Counted from the first letter of the stretch, positions 16,869 to 25,729 are shown. The stretch is DNA of 64,000 bases from Burkholderia cepacia ATCC 25416 (GCF_001411495.1 NZ_CP012983.1:620001-684000), one strand, 5' to 3'. Notes: generated by a model not told the origin, from the letters alone. Numbers and translations: made by a program.

Positions 16869-17603
16869 TCAACCCGGCGGCGCGACGGATGCGCCGGTGA
16901 TGCCATGCCGTCGCAGCGCATCCGCGACGAAGCCCGACGCCTTCATTTCCTCGACGAACGCATTCAGCGCCGCGGCGGCGGCTTCGCCGCGACTCTTCGG
17001 CACGCCCATTGCCTGCCGGATCACCATGAACCGTTCGTCGAGCAGGCGCAGGCCGGGCGTTTTCGCCGCATCGGCCTCGAGCTGCTGCTTCACGCCCGCC
17101 GCGACTTCCAACTGCTGGTCGACGAAGGTCTGTACGACGGCTTGCGACGACGGTGCACGCACGATCTGCGCGGCCTTCAGCTCGCGTGTGAGGAACAGGT
17201 CGTACGCGCTGCCCTTGCCGACGGTCACGCGGTTGTGAGGCTGGTCGACGTCCGCGTTCGTGCGGATCGGCGACGCATCGCGCACGAGATAGAACCCCTC
17301 GATCAGCACGTACGGCGCCGTGAACGCGACCGTTTCGCCGCGCAGCGGGTCGACCGCGAAGAAACCGAAATCGGCACGCTCGTCGGTCAGCGCCTGCACC
17401 GATTTGGCCGCGGTGTCGAACACCACGAGTTCCAGCTCGGCCGACAGGCGTTCGGCGAACGCGCGCGCGAGGTCGATCGACACGCCGAACGGTTCGCCGG
17501 TTTCCGGGTCGCGGTTCGCGAGGATCGGGTTGCCGAGATTGATCGACGCGCGCAGCTTGCCGGTAGGCGTGAACGCGGAGAGGACGGAGGGGGCGAGAGG
17601 CAT
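16869..17603 (-). CDS. Solute-binding-protein-like protein (SBP family 3) without signal peptide
   Basis: A 244-residue protein with the fold of amino-acid ABC-transporter binding proteins: GKLRASINLGNPILANRD, GVSIDLARAFAERL, the ADFGFFAVDPLRGETVAFTAPY hinge region, VTVGKGSAYDLFL and VVQTFVDQQLEVAAGVKQQL. Unlike transport binding proteins it starts directly with the domain (MPLAPSVLSAFTPTGKL), with no export signal and no permease or ATPase gene nearby. It is therefore probably cytoplasmic, perhaps a ligand sensor, carrier or enzyme. It converges with the second receptor and is divergent from rhlE. Confidence 0.8.
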   Translation of the reverse strand: MPLAPSVLSAFTPTGKLRASINLGNPILANRDPETGEPFGVSIDLARAFAERLSAELELVVFDTAAKSVQALTDERADFGFFAVDPLRGETVAFTAPYVLIEGFYLVRDASPIRTNADVDQPHNRVTVGKGSAYDLFLTRELKAAQIVRAPSSQAVVQTFVDQQLEVAAGVKQQLEADAAKTPGLRLLDERFMVIRQAMGVPKSRGEAAAAALNAFVEEMKASGFVADALRRHGITGASVAPPG

Positions 17604-18014
17604 GGGTGGCTCGTTGCGGTCGTAGGGTCAGGGTTCCGGGCGTGTCGATGGGTGTGTCGATGCGAGTCGAAGCACGACTGTGCGCCGGCATCGAGCTTAT
17701 CACCCGGCTTTCGTGACGGGGCCGCATCGAGCGTCGCGAGCCAGCGTTCGTCGCCGACCCGGAGACGCGATACATCAGCCTTCCCGCCACGGCGCTGCCT
17801 GACCGTGGGCCATGAAGTCGTAAACAGGCAAATGACCGACCGGCGGCGAGCGCGCTTTTGAAGTCGAAAAGGGGCTGGAATCGCTTTTTGCTTTACGCCC
17901 ATGGCGGCTTCCGGTTTGCCGTGCCGTTCCACGTCGCGGGCGTCCGGCCGGGCGCGGCGGGCCTTGATCCGTCCGGCAACCGCTAGAATTGCGGTTTTAG
18001 CCCGGAATACGTCC
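17604..18014. other. Divergent intergenic region between SBP-like gene and rhlE
   Basis: 411 bases without a gene-like frame. It must contain the promoters of both flanking genes. A TAGAAT hexamer near 17983 lies 27-32 bases before the rhlE start, but its only TTGATC partner is spaced 14 bases away, which is too short for a standard promoter. Confidence 0.3.
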
Positions 18015-19466
18015 ATGTCTTTTGCCTCGCTCGGCCTGATCGATCCCTTGCTGCGTAACCTGCAGGACCTCAATTACCAGGCTCCTACGCCGGTGCAGGC
18101 CAAGGCGATTCCTGCCGTGCTCGGCGGCAAGGACGTGATGGCCGGGGCCCAGACCGGCACCGGCAAGACGGCGGGTTTCGCACTGCCGCTGTTGCAGCGG
18201 CTGGTGCAGCACGGCCCGGCGGTGTCCAGCAACCGCGCGCGCGTCCTGGTGCTGGTGCCCACGCGAGAACTGGCCGAACAGGTGCTGCAAAGCTTCATCG
18301 CTTACGGCAAGGGCCTCGACCTGCGATTCCTGGCCGCGTACGGCGGCGTGAGCATCAACCCGCAGATGATGAAGTTGCGCAAGGGCGTGGATGTGCTCGT
18401 GGCCACGCCGGGCCGGTTGCTGGATCTGAATCGCCAGAACGCGGTGCAGTTCGATCAGGTTCAAACGCTGGTGCTGGACGAAGCCGACCGCATGCTGGAT
18501 CTCGGCTTCGCGCGCGAACTGAACGCCGTTTTTGCCGCGTTGCCCGCCCAGCGCCAGACGCTGCTGTTCTCGGCCACGTTTAGCGACGAGATCCGCGCGA
18601 TGGCGGCGAGCATTCTGCGCGGCCCGGTCAACATCAGCGTCAGCCCGCCCAACGCCACGGCCAGCAAGATCAAGCAGTGGGTGGTGCCGGTGGACAAGCG
18701 GAACAAGCCCGACCTCTTCATGCACCTCGTGGCCGAGAACAAGTGGGAGCATGCGCTGGTGTTCGTCAAGACGCGCAACGGCGTGGATTACCTGGCGGCC
18801 ATGCTGGACGAAGCCGGTTATGCGGTCGACACCATCCACGGCGACAAGCCGCAACCCGCGCGCTTGCGCGCGCTGGAGCGCTTCAAGACGGGTGAAGTCC
18901 AGATGCTGGTCGCCACCGACGTGGCGGCGCGCGGGCTCGATATCGACGATCTGCCGCTGGTGATCAACGTCGATCTGCCGATCGTCGCGCAAGACTATGT
19001 GCACCGGATCGGCCGTACCGGGCGCGCGGGCGCCAGCGGTGTCGCGGTGTCCCTGGTGTGTGCCGACGAAGCGCCGCAACTGGCCGCGATCGAAGCGCTG
19101 ATCCGGCAAACGCTGCGCCGTGAAGAAGAGCCGGGTTTCGAGGCCGAACACCGCGTGCCGGAAACCAGCGCGACGGGTCAGATCATCAAGAAACCCAAAA
19201 AGCCGAAGAAGCCGAAAGTGCAGCAAGCGGTGCCCGCTGCCAGACAGGTGCCCGGTAAAAAGCCGCGCCCGCAAGCGCAAGGTGGAGAAAGCAGGCACAA
19301 GCCTGCGGCGGCGCACGCAAAGCCGGCCGGTAACGAACCGGATTACACGATCGGCAGCCCGTTCAGCGTGCAGAAACCGCGCGGCAAACCGGCGGGCAAG
19401 CCGGCTGCGGGATCGCGCAAGCCGGCCGGCAAACCCGCCGGTGGCCGTGGCAAGCGGCAGCCTTGA
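18015..19466 (+). CDS. rhlE: DEAD-box ATP-dependent RNA helicase RhlE
   Basis: A 483-residue RNA helicase that remodels RNA and ribosome-assembly intermediates. It has the Q motif (YQAPTPVQAKAIP), Walker A AQTGTGKT at residues 45-52, PTRELAEQV, the TPGRLLDL motif, DEAD at 155-158, SAT (LLFSATFSDE), VATDVAARGLDI and HRIGRTGRAG. The MSFASLGL start is typical of RhlE. From about residue 390 the C-terminal tail is rich in Lys, Pro and Gly (KKPKKPKKPK and PAGKPAG repeats), as expected for an RNA-binding extension. The start ATG at 18015 fits the N-terminal length of the family. It appears monocistronic. Confidence 0.95.
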   Translation: MSFASLGLIDPLLRNLQDLNYQAPTPVQAKAIPAVLGGKDVMAGAQTGTGKTAGFALPLLQRLVQHGPAVSSNRARVLVLVPTRELAEQVLQSFIAYGKGLDLRFLAAYGGVSINPQMMKLRKGVDVLVATPGRLLDLNRQNAVQFDQVQTLVLDEADRMLDLGFARELNAVFAALPAQRQTLLFSATFSDEIRAMAASILRGPVNISVSPPNATASKIKQWVVPVDKRNKPDLFMHLVAENKWEHALVFVKTRNGVDYLAAMLDEAGYAVDTIHGDKPQPARLRALERFKTGEVQMLVATDVAARGLDIDDLPLVINVDLPIVAQDYVHRIGRTGRAGASGVAVSLVCADEAPQLAAIEALIRQTLRREEEPGFEAEHRVPETSATGQIIKKPKKPKKPKVQQAVPAARQVPGKKPRPQAQGGESRHKPAAAHAKPAGNEPDYTIGSPFSVQKPRGKPAGKPAAGSRKPAGKPAGGRGKRQP

Positions 19467-19623
19467 CGTGTCGGGACGAGTCACGCCGGTCGTTGAATAT
19501 GGCTGGCGGCCCGCCGGCAGCTTCAAGGAGGTTGCATCGACGGGATGAATCCGGCGTAACGCCAGGCCATTCGCGTCGGCGATCTGGCAATATGCATCGA
19601 CGGACTTCGGACACGGGCACCCC

Positions 19624-20223
19624 ATGCACATCGCCATTCTGACCTTTCAGGGCTTCAACGAACTCGATTCCCTCATCGCACTGGGCGTGCTCAATCGCAT
19701 CAAGAAGCCCGACTGGCGGGTCACGCTTTCATGCCCGGAGCATTTCGTCACATCGATGAACGGGGTGACCGTGCAGGCGCAGTCGACATTGGCCGACGCA
19801 TGCACAGCGGATGCCGTCATCGTCGGGAGCGGCGTTCGAACCCGGGATGTCGTCAACGACGCGACGCTGATGGAGCAGTTGAAACTCGATCCCGCCTGGC
19901 AACTGATCGGTGCCCAGTGTTCGGGCACGCTGGTTCTGGCCAAGCTCGGCTTCCTCGACAACGTCCCGGCCTGTACGGACCTCACGACCAAACCGTGGGT
20001 ACTCGAGGCGGGCGTCGAAGTCCTCAATCAGCCGTTCTTCGCTCGGGGTAACGTCGCAACGGCAGGCGGCTGTTTTGCTTCGCAATACCTGGCCGCGTGG
20101 ATCATCGCGCGCCTCGAGGGCGAGGAAGCCGCGCGCAGCGCACTTCATTACGTTGCGCCGGTCGGGGAGAAGGATGAGTACGTTTCCCGTGCGCTGTCGA
20201 ACATCACGCCTTATCTGCCGTAA
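19624..20223 (+). CDS. DJ-1/PfpI family protein
   Basis: A 199-residue class I glutamine-amidotransferase-like protein. The N-terminus MHIAILTFQGFNELDSL has the acidic residue characteristic of the family, and the nucleophile elbow is in IGAQCSGTLVLAKLG with Cys at about residue 100. It continues with a typical VATAGGCFASQYLAAWIIARL. Relatives include isonitrile hydratases, glyoxalase III-like enzymes and chaperones; the actual reaction is not evident. It is one of three DJ-1/PfpI-domain proteins within 5 kb. A 6-base-arm hairpin (TGCGAT-ATCGCA) lies immediately after the stop. Confidence 0.88.
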   Translation: MHIAILTFQGFNELDSLIALGVLNRIKKPDWRVTLSCPEHFVTSMNGVTVQAQSTLADACTADAVIVGSGVRTRDVVNDATLMEQLKLDPAWQLIGAQCSGTLVLAKLGFLDNVPACTDLTTKPWVLEAGVEVLNQPFFARGNVATAGGCFASQYLAAWIIARLEGEEAARSALHYVAPVGEKDEYVSRALSNITPYLP

Positions 20224-20403
20224 TGCGATAAAAAATCGCACTGCGTTCATCGCGGGTCATGCGGTGTTCGCGATGGCGGCTTCTTCGGCGCCCTCGGTTC
20301 GCAATCGCCTTGCCGGCGGCAGCCGTGACTTTCGTTTTCCCTTGCTTGCGGATGTCGGATACCACCGAATCGGGACGCGTGATGGGGTCCAGATCCGCGA
20401 GGT

Positions 20404-20619
20404 TCAATGCACGTCATTTGCGACGATGGACGCCAACGCTCGAGCGCCGTCGTGCTGGGCCGTGTCTTCAGTGGAAAAGATGTGGTGACTGAATGCGATC
20501 AGTTTGAAGCCGGACCCCGTGGGACGAGGGACGGTGATACCCCAGTGCCAGCCACCGTCCTGCTGGAACACGTGGAGGGCAGGGGGTGCCTGATTCAGTG
20601 CTGATGAAAAAGTCGTCAT
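20404..20619 (-). CDS. Small conserved hypothetical protein (71 aa)
   Basis: A 71-residue protein (MTTFSSALNQAPPALHVF...) with an aromatic, strand-like core around DGGWHWGITVPRPTGSGFKL and IAFSHHIFSTEDTA. The ATG at 20617-20619 is preceded by GGGAGAG with 6 bases of spacing, a good ribosome binding site, which supports it as a real gene. The product has no membrane segment or signal peptide. Function unknown, and the family was not recognised. Confidence 0.6.
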   Translation of the reverse strand: MTTFSSALNQAPPALHVFQQDGGWHWGITVPRPTGSGFKLIAFSHHIFSTEDTAQHDGARALASIVANDVH

Positions 20620-20821
20620 GGCGTGCTCTCCCGTCATGGGGCGACTGCAGGGCAACTACATCGGATGCGCGAACCCAGTCTACGGGCACTTTTGCTGCAG
20701 CGCAATATCCGGATGACGCGAACGTGCCGATGTGCCGCGCGCCACAATTTTGAAATACAAATATGCAGCGTCGGAGATGGCTGGCATATTGATGTGACGA
20801 TTAAGAATGTTCGGAGGCTTC

Positions 20822-21136
20822 ATGGACCGCAGTTCGCTTGTGTGGGCGGGGGTACCGCATAGCAGCGATGGCGTCGTGTTTCAGGCTCGGGTCGGCCGCG
20901 GGCTTCAGCGCTTTCATGTTTCCCGGTTGATTCTCGAGAAGGCATGCGACCTCGAGCGACTGGCATCCGATGCGCGACAGCTCGAATGCTTTTACGAGCA
21001 TCTGGCCTCGATCCTGGCAGTCGCCCGGAAGACGCGCTCGAATGCGAAAGCCGATACGGTTTCGCTGAAGGTTTCCGATTTTGCCCGAACGGGCAGCGTG
21101 CGTGCCGGGCAGGATGCCCGGGCGGGGATGCGATGA
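20822..21136 (+). CDS. Small DUF1488-like protein
   Basis: A 104-residue protein whose ATG (20822) follows GGAGG by 5 bases. The pattern LVWAGVPHSSDGVVFQARVG followed by RFHVSRLILEKACDL and a helical FYEHLASILAVARK resembles the DUF1488 family common in Burkholderia, although the match is by eye. No function is known for that family. It converges on the AraC-type gene 15 bases downstream. The C-terminal 15 residues (SVRAGQDARAGMR) look like unconserved read-through. Confidence 0.65.
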   Translation: MDRSSLVWAGVPHSSDGVVFQARVGRGLQRFHVSRLILEKACDLERLASDARQLECFYEHLASILAVARKTRSNAKADTVSLKVSDFARTGSVRAGQDARAGMR

Positions 21137-21150
21137 GTATCGCGGAGGCC

Positions 21151-22056
21151 TCAGATGTTGTCCGCGCGCCAACGACGCGGTGACACGCCGGTGACGCGCG
21201 TAAATGTTCTGGTGAAGTGGCTCTGATCCGCGAAGCCGCAGATATCCGAGATCATGTGCAGCGGCATGGATGACGTGCGCATGTACATGATTGCGCGCTC
21301 GATGCGCTGATTGATCAGCCAGCGATGGGGCGGCAACCCGGTCGTCTGATGAAAGGCTTTGACAAAGTAGCCGCGAGACAGGCCGCACGCTTTTGCGACA
21401 TCGGCAATCGAGACGTTCCCGGTCAGGTGCTCGAGAAGAAATCCTTTCGCCATTCGCTCCTGCCACGCCGTGAGCTTGCCCGTCGACTTCTCCTGCCGCT
21501 CGCTCACGCCGCCGTACTGGCGCGCGACATGCGTCTGAAAGGCGAGCGCGACGTGGTCGACGAAGAGCCGGGAGGCATGCCCGGGCTGCGCCAAAGCGGG
21601 GAGCAGGGCCTGGCCCAGGCGATGAATGATCGGGTCCACCTTGCTCAAATGCGGTGGCAGGTAAAGCTGTGGCCGCTGCCTGCCCCCGAGTTCATCGACT
21701 GTCTCCTCCAGCGTTCGGCGGGGGAGGTGAAAATGGATGCAGTCGAACGTTCCCTTCAGGTCGGAAACCCATCTGCGATCGAGGTCATGGATCGTGACGG
21801 TTCCTGCTTGATAGGGGACGAAACGAGCGACACGTCCGTCAAGCCACAATTCCTGTTCGCCGAACGCGCGCAATTGCAACACGACGAGATCGGCGTCTTC
21901 AAGTTCGTATGGCGCGGTTCGGCCGATATCCCTGCGAGATGTCTTCAGCCGACTGATGCTGACCTGTGAGTGCGGCAACGTCTGCGTGACGACGCTTTGC
22001 CTGAGGTCGGCCGGCATGAAATCAGATGATGCGTTGTCCGACTGTGCGGCAGTCAT
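21151..22056 (-). CDS. AraC-family transcriptional regulator
   Basis: A 301-residue regulator with a cupin-like sensing domain (about 1-190, including DLVVLQLRAFGEQELWLDG and GTVTIHDLDRRW) and a C-terminal AraC DNA-binding domain with two helix-turn-helix units: VSIADVAKACGLSRGYFVKAF and the HMISDICGFADQSHFTRTF segment followed by GVSPRRWR. It is divergent from the GlxA-type regulator at 22290 across a 233-base gap, where both promoters must lie. The inducer is unknown. Confidence 0.92.
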   Translation of the reverse strand: MTAAQSDNASSDFMPADLRQSVVTQTLPHSQVSISRLKTSRRDIGRTAPYELEDADLVVLQLRAFGEQELWLDGRVARFVPYQAGTVTIHDLDRRWVSDLKGTFDCIHFHLPRRTLEETVDELGGRQRPQLYLPPHLSKVDPIIHRLGQALLPALAQPGHASRLFVDHVALAFQTHVARQYGGVSERQEKSTGKLTAWQERMAKGFLLEHLTGNVSIADVAKACGLSRGYFVKAFHQTTGLPPHRWLINQRIERAIMYMRTSSMPLHMISDICGFADQSHFTRTFTRVTGVSPRRWRADNI

Positions 22057-22289
22057 AAGTCCGCGGGAACGTGAAGAATGGGGCGGCGAAGTATATCAAA
22101 GCAAAATTTGGCTGGCGTGCGCGTGTCGCCGATGTAGTGGCGGAGCGTGAATTCGGCGTGACGTGAGCCGCGCTCCTGTCCCGGCCGGGTCGATGTCGGC
22201 GATTGGACATACGGACAATCGATCAGCGCGTAAAGGACGTTTTTCCCTCGTTTCAGGCGGAATGTCGTTATTTGAGGGTTCCGGATAAA

Positions 22290-23273
22290 ATGCGACTTTC
22301 CGGGTTTTCAGTTAACGACTTCGTCATGCATCGAATCGGATTCTTCGTTTGCCGTGGCTACGATGTGCTCGATCTGGGTGGGCCGCTGTCGGCCTTCAAT
22401 CAGGTGGCCACCGTGGCGGGCCACACGCCGTACGACCTCCAGGTCATCTCGCAGTCCGGCGGCCCGGTTCCCGGCAATACGGGCGTTTCGATCGAAACGC
22501 GGCCGATCGGACGGCGCACGTTCGACACCGTCATTTTCGTGGGCGGGGAGATCGAGCCGATGCGGGCTCCGGAGAACATCGCCGCTGCCAGGAAACTCGG
22601 CGCCCGGGCCTCACGGGTGGCAAGCGTGTGTACGGGGGCGTTCCTGCTGGCGGAAACCGGCTTGCTGGACGGCGTGAGAGCCACGACGCACTGGCTGTAC
22701 GCGGCTCAGTTGCAGTCGCGCTTCCCGCGCACCCGGGTCGAAGGCGACAGTATCTATATCGAGGAGGGTCGCATCTGGACGTCGGCGGGCATCGCCTCCG
22801 GAATCGACCTGGCGCTCGGCATGATTGAACGGGATATGGGTGCGGAGATTGCGCGTGCTGTCTCCAGGTATCTGGTCGTTCCGTATCGCCGACCGGGCGG
22901 CCAGTCCCAATTCTCGGCGATGTCGCAGATGGAGCCGGAATCGGACCGGATCCGCATCGCGCTGAATTTTGCCCGGGAGCACCTGGCCGAAGCGTTGCCC
23001 GTCGAACGGCTCGCCGATGCAGCACGATTGAGTGTGCGGCAGTTCGGACGCGCATTTCGCCGGGAAACCGGTGAAACACCTGCGAAGGCGGTCGAGCGCC
23101 TGCGAGTCGAGGCGGCGCGGCTGCGCCTGCAGAGTGGTAGCGAACCGATCGAACAGATTGCGCTGGCGGTGGGGTTCACCGATCCGGAGCGGATGCGCAG
23201 GGCCTTCATCAAACTGCATGGGCACCCGCCGCAAGCGATTCGACGCGAGAGCCGATCGAACGGCGCGCGCTGA
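22290..23273 (+). CDS. GlxA-type transcriptional regulator (DJ-1/PfpI domain plus AraC HTH)
   Basis: A 327-residue regulator. The N-terminal half is a DJ-1/PfpI-like domain (MHRIGFFVCRGYDVLDLGGPL at the true domain start, with SVCTGAFLLAETGLL at the nucleophile elbow). The C-terminal half is an AraC DNA-binding domain (LPVERLADAARLSVRQFGRAF, then IEQIALAVGFTDPERMRRAF). The ATG at 22290 is preceded by GAGGG at 22274-22278; an ATG at 22326 starts exactly at the domain and is possible. Regulators of this architecture control arginine, carnitine or isonitrile metabolism in other bacteria. Here the target may be the nearby DJ-1/PfpI genes. Confidence 0.9.
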   Translation: MRLSGFSVNDFVMHRIGFFVCRGYDVLDLGGPLSAFNQVATVAGHTPYDLQVISQSGGPVPGNTGVSIETRPIGRRTFDTVIFVGGEIEPMRAPENIAAARKLGARASRVASVCTGAFLLAETGLLDGVRATTHWLYAAQLQSRFPRTRVEGDSIYIEEGRIWTSAGIASGIDLALGMIERDMGAEIARAVSRYLVVPYRRPGGQSQFSAMSQMEPESDRIRIALNFAREHLAEALPVERLADAARLSVRQFGRAFRRETGETPAKAVERLRVEAARLRLQSGSEPIEQIALAVGFTDPERMRRAFIKLHGHPPQAIRRESRSNGAR

Positions 23274-23297
23274 TCGGCTGCCGGCCGATCAGCGCGC
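23265..23297. terminator. Perfect 14-bp hairpin between convergent genes
   Basis: GCGCGCTGATCGGC (23265-23278) and its exact complement (23284-23297) form a 14-base perfect stem with a 5-base loop. The 5' arm covers the stop codon of the GlxA-type gene, and the hairpin lies between two convergent genes. No T tract follows, so it may act as a two-way barrier or RNA stabiliser rather than a classical terminator. Confidence 0.55.
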
Positions 23298-23365
23298 TGC
23301 CCATGAATGTCTGTCTAACGGATTAGTCGTGCTGCGGGCAGGTCATGATCCGTTTCGCCGGATGC

Positions 23366-23851
23366 TCATTGGTCGTTCGTCGGCAGCGGACCGTAATCGT
23401 TCCACATGTCGCGATGCAGCTTCCACGCGCCGCCCTGCTTCAGAAAGATGAGCGTCTGCTTGCCGCGGTATTTGAGCTTTCCGTCGTGGTCATGGATCTC
23501 CGTATCCGAAACCTCGGTCACGACCCGGTCGTTGCCGTAGAACTCGTAGTTGCTGAACGATACGGTGACAGGCTTCGATCCGCCATACCCTTTGGTGAGG
23601 TATTCGGTGATCGCGCGGCCCCCCGTTACCTTGTCGCCGCCGGGCGGCAAGAGTGTGCCGTCGCGGGTATAGAGGCGACCGATTGATTCGTAGTCTCCTC
23701 GCGCGAAGGCATCCGCCCATCGTGCATTCTCGGCTTTGATGGCCGCTTCGGGCGGATGTTGCGAACCACCGGCAGATGCCGGCGTTGCAAACGCGAAAAA
23801 GGTGACGCAGGCTGCTGCAAGTGCGGTAGCGAAAGTACGATTCTGTTGCAT
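23366..23851 (-). CDS. Secreted SnoaL-like/DUF4440 protein
   Basis: A 161-residue protein with a clear signal peptide (MQQNRTFATALAAACVTFFAFATPASAGG) followed by a SnoaL/NTF2-like domain: AAIKAENARWADAFARGDYE, LYTRDGTLLPPGGDKVTGG, RAITEYLTKGY, and KQTLIFLKQGGAWKLHRDMW at the end. Proteins of this group are steroid-isomerase-like small-molecule binders, and the secreted members have no assigned reaction. The start at 23851 is chosen because it opens the signal peptide. It lies just upstream of the glxA-type hairpin and downstream of the Tat-exported DJ-1 gene on the same strand. Confidence 0.85.
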   Translation of the reverse strand: MQQNRTFATALAAACVTFFAFATPASAGGSQHPPEAAIKAENARWADAFARGDYESIGRLYTRDGTLLPPGGDKVTGGRAITEYLTKGYGGSKPVTVSFSNYEFYGNDRVVTEVSDTEIHDHDGKLKYRGKQTLIFLKQGGAWKLHRDMWNDYGPLPTNDQ

Positions 23852-23975
23852 CGGGTGATTTCCGGTTAGAGATCGAATTGAGAGGACTGCGAAAATTGGC
23901 AGGGCGGGCAGGCAATGTCGGAGCCGGCGATCATCGAGGCCTGCAAACGGCCCGCGCACATTGCCGGCGCATGTC

Positions 23976-24830
23976 TCACCGAACGCCAGGAATGCGTGCG
24001 AGCCCCCTGGAGGCGCCGGGCAATTCCTTGTCGACCATCGCGACGACTTCCGGCCGCGCGTCCCTCGGATGGCCGGAGTGGAACGGCGGCGCGGGATCGT
24101 ATTCGATCACGAGTTGCGTGAATTCGGCCGCCTGTCGGCCGCGCAGCTTCTCCGCCACGCGAAGCGCGAAGTCGATGCCCGCCGTCACGCCGCCGCCGCT
24201 CATGAACCGGCCGTTGTCGTCTTCCACGAAGCGGTCGGGAACGGGAATCGCGCCATATTCGGCCAGCTTGTTGACGAAGGCCCAATGGCACGCGCTTCGC
24301 TTGCCCTTGAGCACGCCCGTTGCAGCGAGCACGAGCGATCCGTTGCAGACCGACGTAACGTGCCTGGCGCTTTCCGCCAGGCGCCGGATCTGCGCCTGGT
24401 ACGCGGGTCGCATCGGCGCCGTCAAATCGGACCCGCCGGGGACCAGAATCACGTCCGTCTTCTCGATGTCGGCCAGCCGCTCGGTCTTGCCGTACACGAC
24501 GCCGAATTCGAGCGTCACGTTGCCGCCATCGAGGCTCGCGTAGCGGACGTTCGTATTCGGCAGCCGATGGAAGATCTCGCTGGGGCCGGCGAAGTCGAGC
24601 AGCGTCCCGCCGTCGTAATTGACGATCAGGATGTTGAGCGGTTCATTCGGAGCAAGTTCGCCCTTGCTGCCGGCCTGCGCAAGAGCAGGGGTGGTGTGCG
24701 CGAGCAACGCGCTGCCGCCCAGGATGGCGCCGAGGGTGGCGGCGCCCCCCAGCTTGAGGGCATCGCGGCGCGAACGGCCCGCTCTCGTGAGCGGTGTTCC
24801 GGAAGCATTGTCTTCGCTACGGTCGGTCAA
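23976..24830 (-). CDS. Tat-exported DJ-1/PfpI family protein (isonitrile hydratase-like)
   Basis: A 284-residue protein. The start is a TTG at 24828-24830, set by GGAGA 7 bases upstream, since no in-frame ATG gives a sensible N-terminus. Residues 19-50 form a twin-arginine signal (RSRRDALKLGGAATL then an alanine-rich stretch to PALAQA), so the folded protein goes to the periplasm. The mature domain resembles isonitrile hydratase/DJ-1: ILIVNYDGGTLLDFAGPSEIF with the acidic residue, and TSVCNGSLVLAATGVL with the nucleophilic Cys, followed by CHWAFVNKL. A periplasmic location is unusual for this family. Same strand as the SDR upstream and the SnoaL-like gene downstream. Confidence 0.85.
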   Translation of the reverse strand: MTDRSEDNASGTPLTRAGRSRRDALKLGGAATLGAILGGSALLAHTTPALAQAGSKGELAPNEPLNILIVNYDGGTLLDFAGPSEIFHRLPNTNVRYASLDGGNVTLEFGVVYGKTERLADIEKTDVILVPGGSDLTAPMRPAYQAQIRRLAESARHVTSVCNGSLVLAATGVLKGKRSACHWAFVNKLAEYGAIPVPDRFVEDDNGRFMSGGGVTAGIDFALRVAEKLRGRQAAEFTQLVIEYDPAPPFHSGHPRDARPEVVAMVDKELPGASRGLARIPGVR

Positions 24831-24982
24831 GATCGTTTCTCCTTGCACTTCGGCCCCTCTGCGAGCGCAACCAGATTGGGCCGGATTGAATGGCCGCCGC
24901 GACGAACGGCGTGGCGGACGTGAGATCGGGATGGGGATGAGCCCGCATGATTTGCAGGGCTCAGGCATCGCGCGCCGCAGGC

Positions 24983-25729
24983 TTAAAGCTGCGACGCGCC
25001 GCCATCGACGACCAGTTCGGTGCCGACGACATACGACGATTCGTCGCTGGCGAGATAGAGCGCCGCGTACGCTATGTCCGTGGCGTTGCCCATGCGGCCC
25101 ACCGGAATGGTTTCGGCGAATTCGGCCTTGCGGTCGCGAACCCATTCGTCGGGCATGCCCCATTTGGTGAGCAGCGGAGTGTCGATCACACCGGGCGCGA
25201 TCGCGTTGAAGCGGATCTTGCGGTCGAGAAACTCGTAGGACCAGCTGCGGGCGAGCGATCGTACGGCGGCTTTCGCTGCCGCGGTCAACGAGATGCCATG
25301 CTTGCCGGTCTGCGCGACGAACGATGTATTGAGAATGAACGAGGCGCCTGGCCGCAGGTCCGGCAGCACCGCCTGAAGCGTGAACACCACGCCCTTGACG
25401 TTGATGTCCATGATCTCGCCATAGAGCGCGTCGTCGATGTCGTTGACCGCGGACGGGAACGCCCAGCCCGCGTTCGCGAATACGACATCCAGGCCGCCGA
25501 ACGTCTCCTTGACCTCGGCGGCAATCGCCCGCATGTCGTCGAGCGAACGGACGTCGCCCTTGAGAACGAGCGCATGTTCGCCAAGCTCGGCCTTCACGCG
25601 CTCGAACACCGTCTCATCGCGGCCCGTCACCGCTACGCGGGCGCCTTCCGCAATGAACAGCTTCGCGGTTGCGAGGCCGATACCGCTGGTACCACCGGTG
25701 ATTAATGCTGACTTGTCTTTAAGCCTCAT
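24983..25729 (-). CDS. Short-chain dehydrogenase/reductase (SDR) lacking the catalytic tyrosine
   Basis: A 248-residue Rossmann-fold oxidoreductase. The coenzyme motif TGGTSGIG (residues 11-18), NAG in VVFANAGWAF, the NVKG segment and PGVIDTP are all present. The YxxxK catalytic pair is altered: the segment reads GISLTAAAKAAV, with Thr where Tyr normally sits four residues before Lys. The conserved Ser (NTSFVAQ) is kept. The ATG at 25729 is preferred because GGAG precedes it by the right distance; the ATG at 25741 overlaps that site. The substrate is unknown, and the Tyr change makes normal SDR chemistry uncertain. Confidence 0.88.
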   Translation of the reverse strand: MRLKDKSALITGGTSGIGLATAKLFIAEGARVAVTGRDETVFERVKAELGEHALVLKGDVRSLDDMRAIAAEVKETFGGLDVVFANAGWAFPSAVNDIDDALYGEIMDINVKGVVFTLQAVLPDLRPGASFILNTSFVAQTGKHGISLTAAAKAAVRSLARSWSYEFLDRKIRFNAIAPGVIDTPLLTKWGMPDEWVRDRKAEFAETIPVGRMGNATDIAYAALYLASDESSYVVGTELVVDGGASQL

